Assembly: GCA_937928335.1 (NCBI GenBank)
Contig: CALFWN010000413.1
Coordinates: 1-5,871 of the forward strand
Length of the DNA stretch: 5,871 nt
Reading direction: 5' to 3'
Source of the DNA: an uncultured Litoreibacter sp.
GTDB lineage: Bacteria; Pseudomonadota; Alphaproteobacteria; Rhodobacterales; Rhodobacteraceae
Part shown: one piece after another, positions 5,781-5,871 of the stretch
How the letters are laid out: every line of letters begins with the position of its first letter
How positions within the stretch are numbered: the first letter of the stretch is position 1
The notes under the pieces: model-generated
The model's database searches: none
Seen by the model: only the letters and a program-made list of their open reading frames with translations
Told to the model about the DNA's origin: nothing
Translations under genes and position numbers: made by a program

Positions 5781-5821
5781 CTTGTCCCCCTCAGGATCGT
5801 TTCGGGCAGCTTAGCCTGCTT

Positions 5822-5871
5822 CTAGGTTCCGCAAAAGGTCTGACGGACCAGCTCCTGTTCCGCCGGGGCGG
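5822..5871 (-). CDS. Possible C-terminal end of an upstream minus-strand gene (partial)
   Basis: Reading leftward from the window edge, one minus-strand frame gives APAEQELVRQTFCGT and then TAG at 5824-5822. That is 41 bases before the antiporter GTG. The composition is protein-like and the position would suit a gene in the same transcription unit. However, a second frame is open over the same stretch up to the TAA at 5813-5811, so 50 bases are not enough to be sure. No family is recognised. Confidence 0.3.
   Translation of the reverse strand, partial: APAEQELVRQTFCGT

Noticed and set aside
1..5871. Mobile element, defence island or CRISPR array
   Set aside because: I found no transposase, integrase, toxin-antitoxin pair, regular repeat-spacer array or terminal repeats, and codon use looks uniform across the recognised genes.

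Overview
This 5.9 kb window looks like an ordinary chromosomal segment of a marine alphaproteobacterium, most likely the Roseobacter/Rhodobacteraceae group. The reasons are a GC-rich genome with strong third-position G/C bias, a cysteine-free Mur-type Fur protein, an RhlE-type helicase that appears to start at TTG, a glycine-rich DUF533/TerB-like protein and a CPA1 antiporter. The taxon is inferred from protein style, not from a database match. No mobile element, CRISPR array, tRNA, rRNA or phage gene is visible.

Layout, left to right. Positions 1-111 hold the C-terminal end of an integral membrane protein, followed after 16 bases by a complete YcaD-like MFS transporter (128-1429, +). An AT-richer gap of 196 bp with short repeats separates it from a convergent Fur/Mur-family regulator (1626-2048, -). 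The regulator is divergent from a DEAD-box RNA helicase of the RhlE type (2334-3641, +). Between these two lies a 285-bp region with no gene. Its right half can fold into four successive hairpins, and the last one contains the helicase ribosome binding site. The helicase ends at a strong bidirectional intrinsic terminator (about 3649-3684), shared with a convergent DUF533/TerB-like protein (3703-4401, -). Upstream of that, on the same strand, is a Na+/H+ antiporter of the CPA1/NhaP type (4533-5780, -), and the right edge may hold the tail of one more minus-strand gene.

The genes do not form one pathway. Two are solute or ion transporters, one is a metal-responsive repressor, one is an RNA remodelling enzyme and one is a protein of unknown function. 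I see no undescribed multi-gene system. The most informative non-coding signal is the helicase leader: a run of hairpins ending in one that encloses the Shine-Dalgarno sequence ahead of a TTG start. That fits autoregulatory or temperature-dependent control of translation, but this is a structural inference only.
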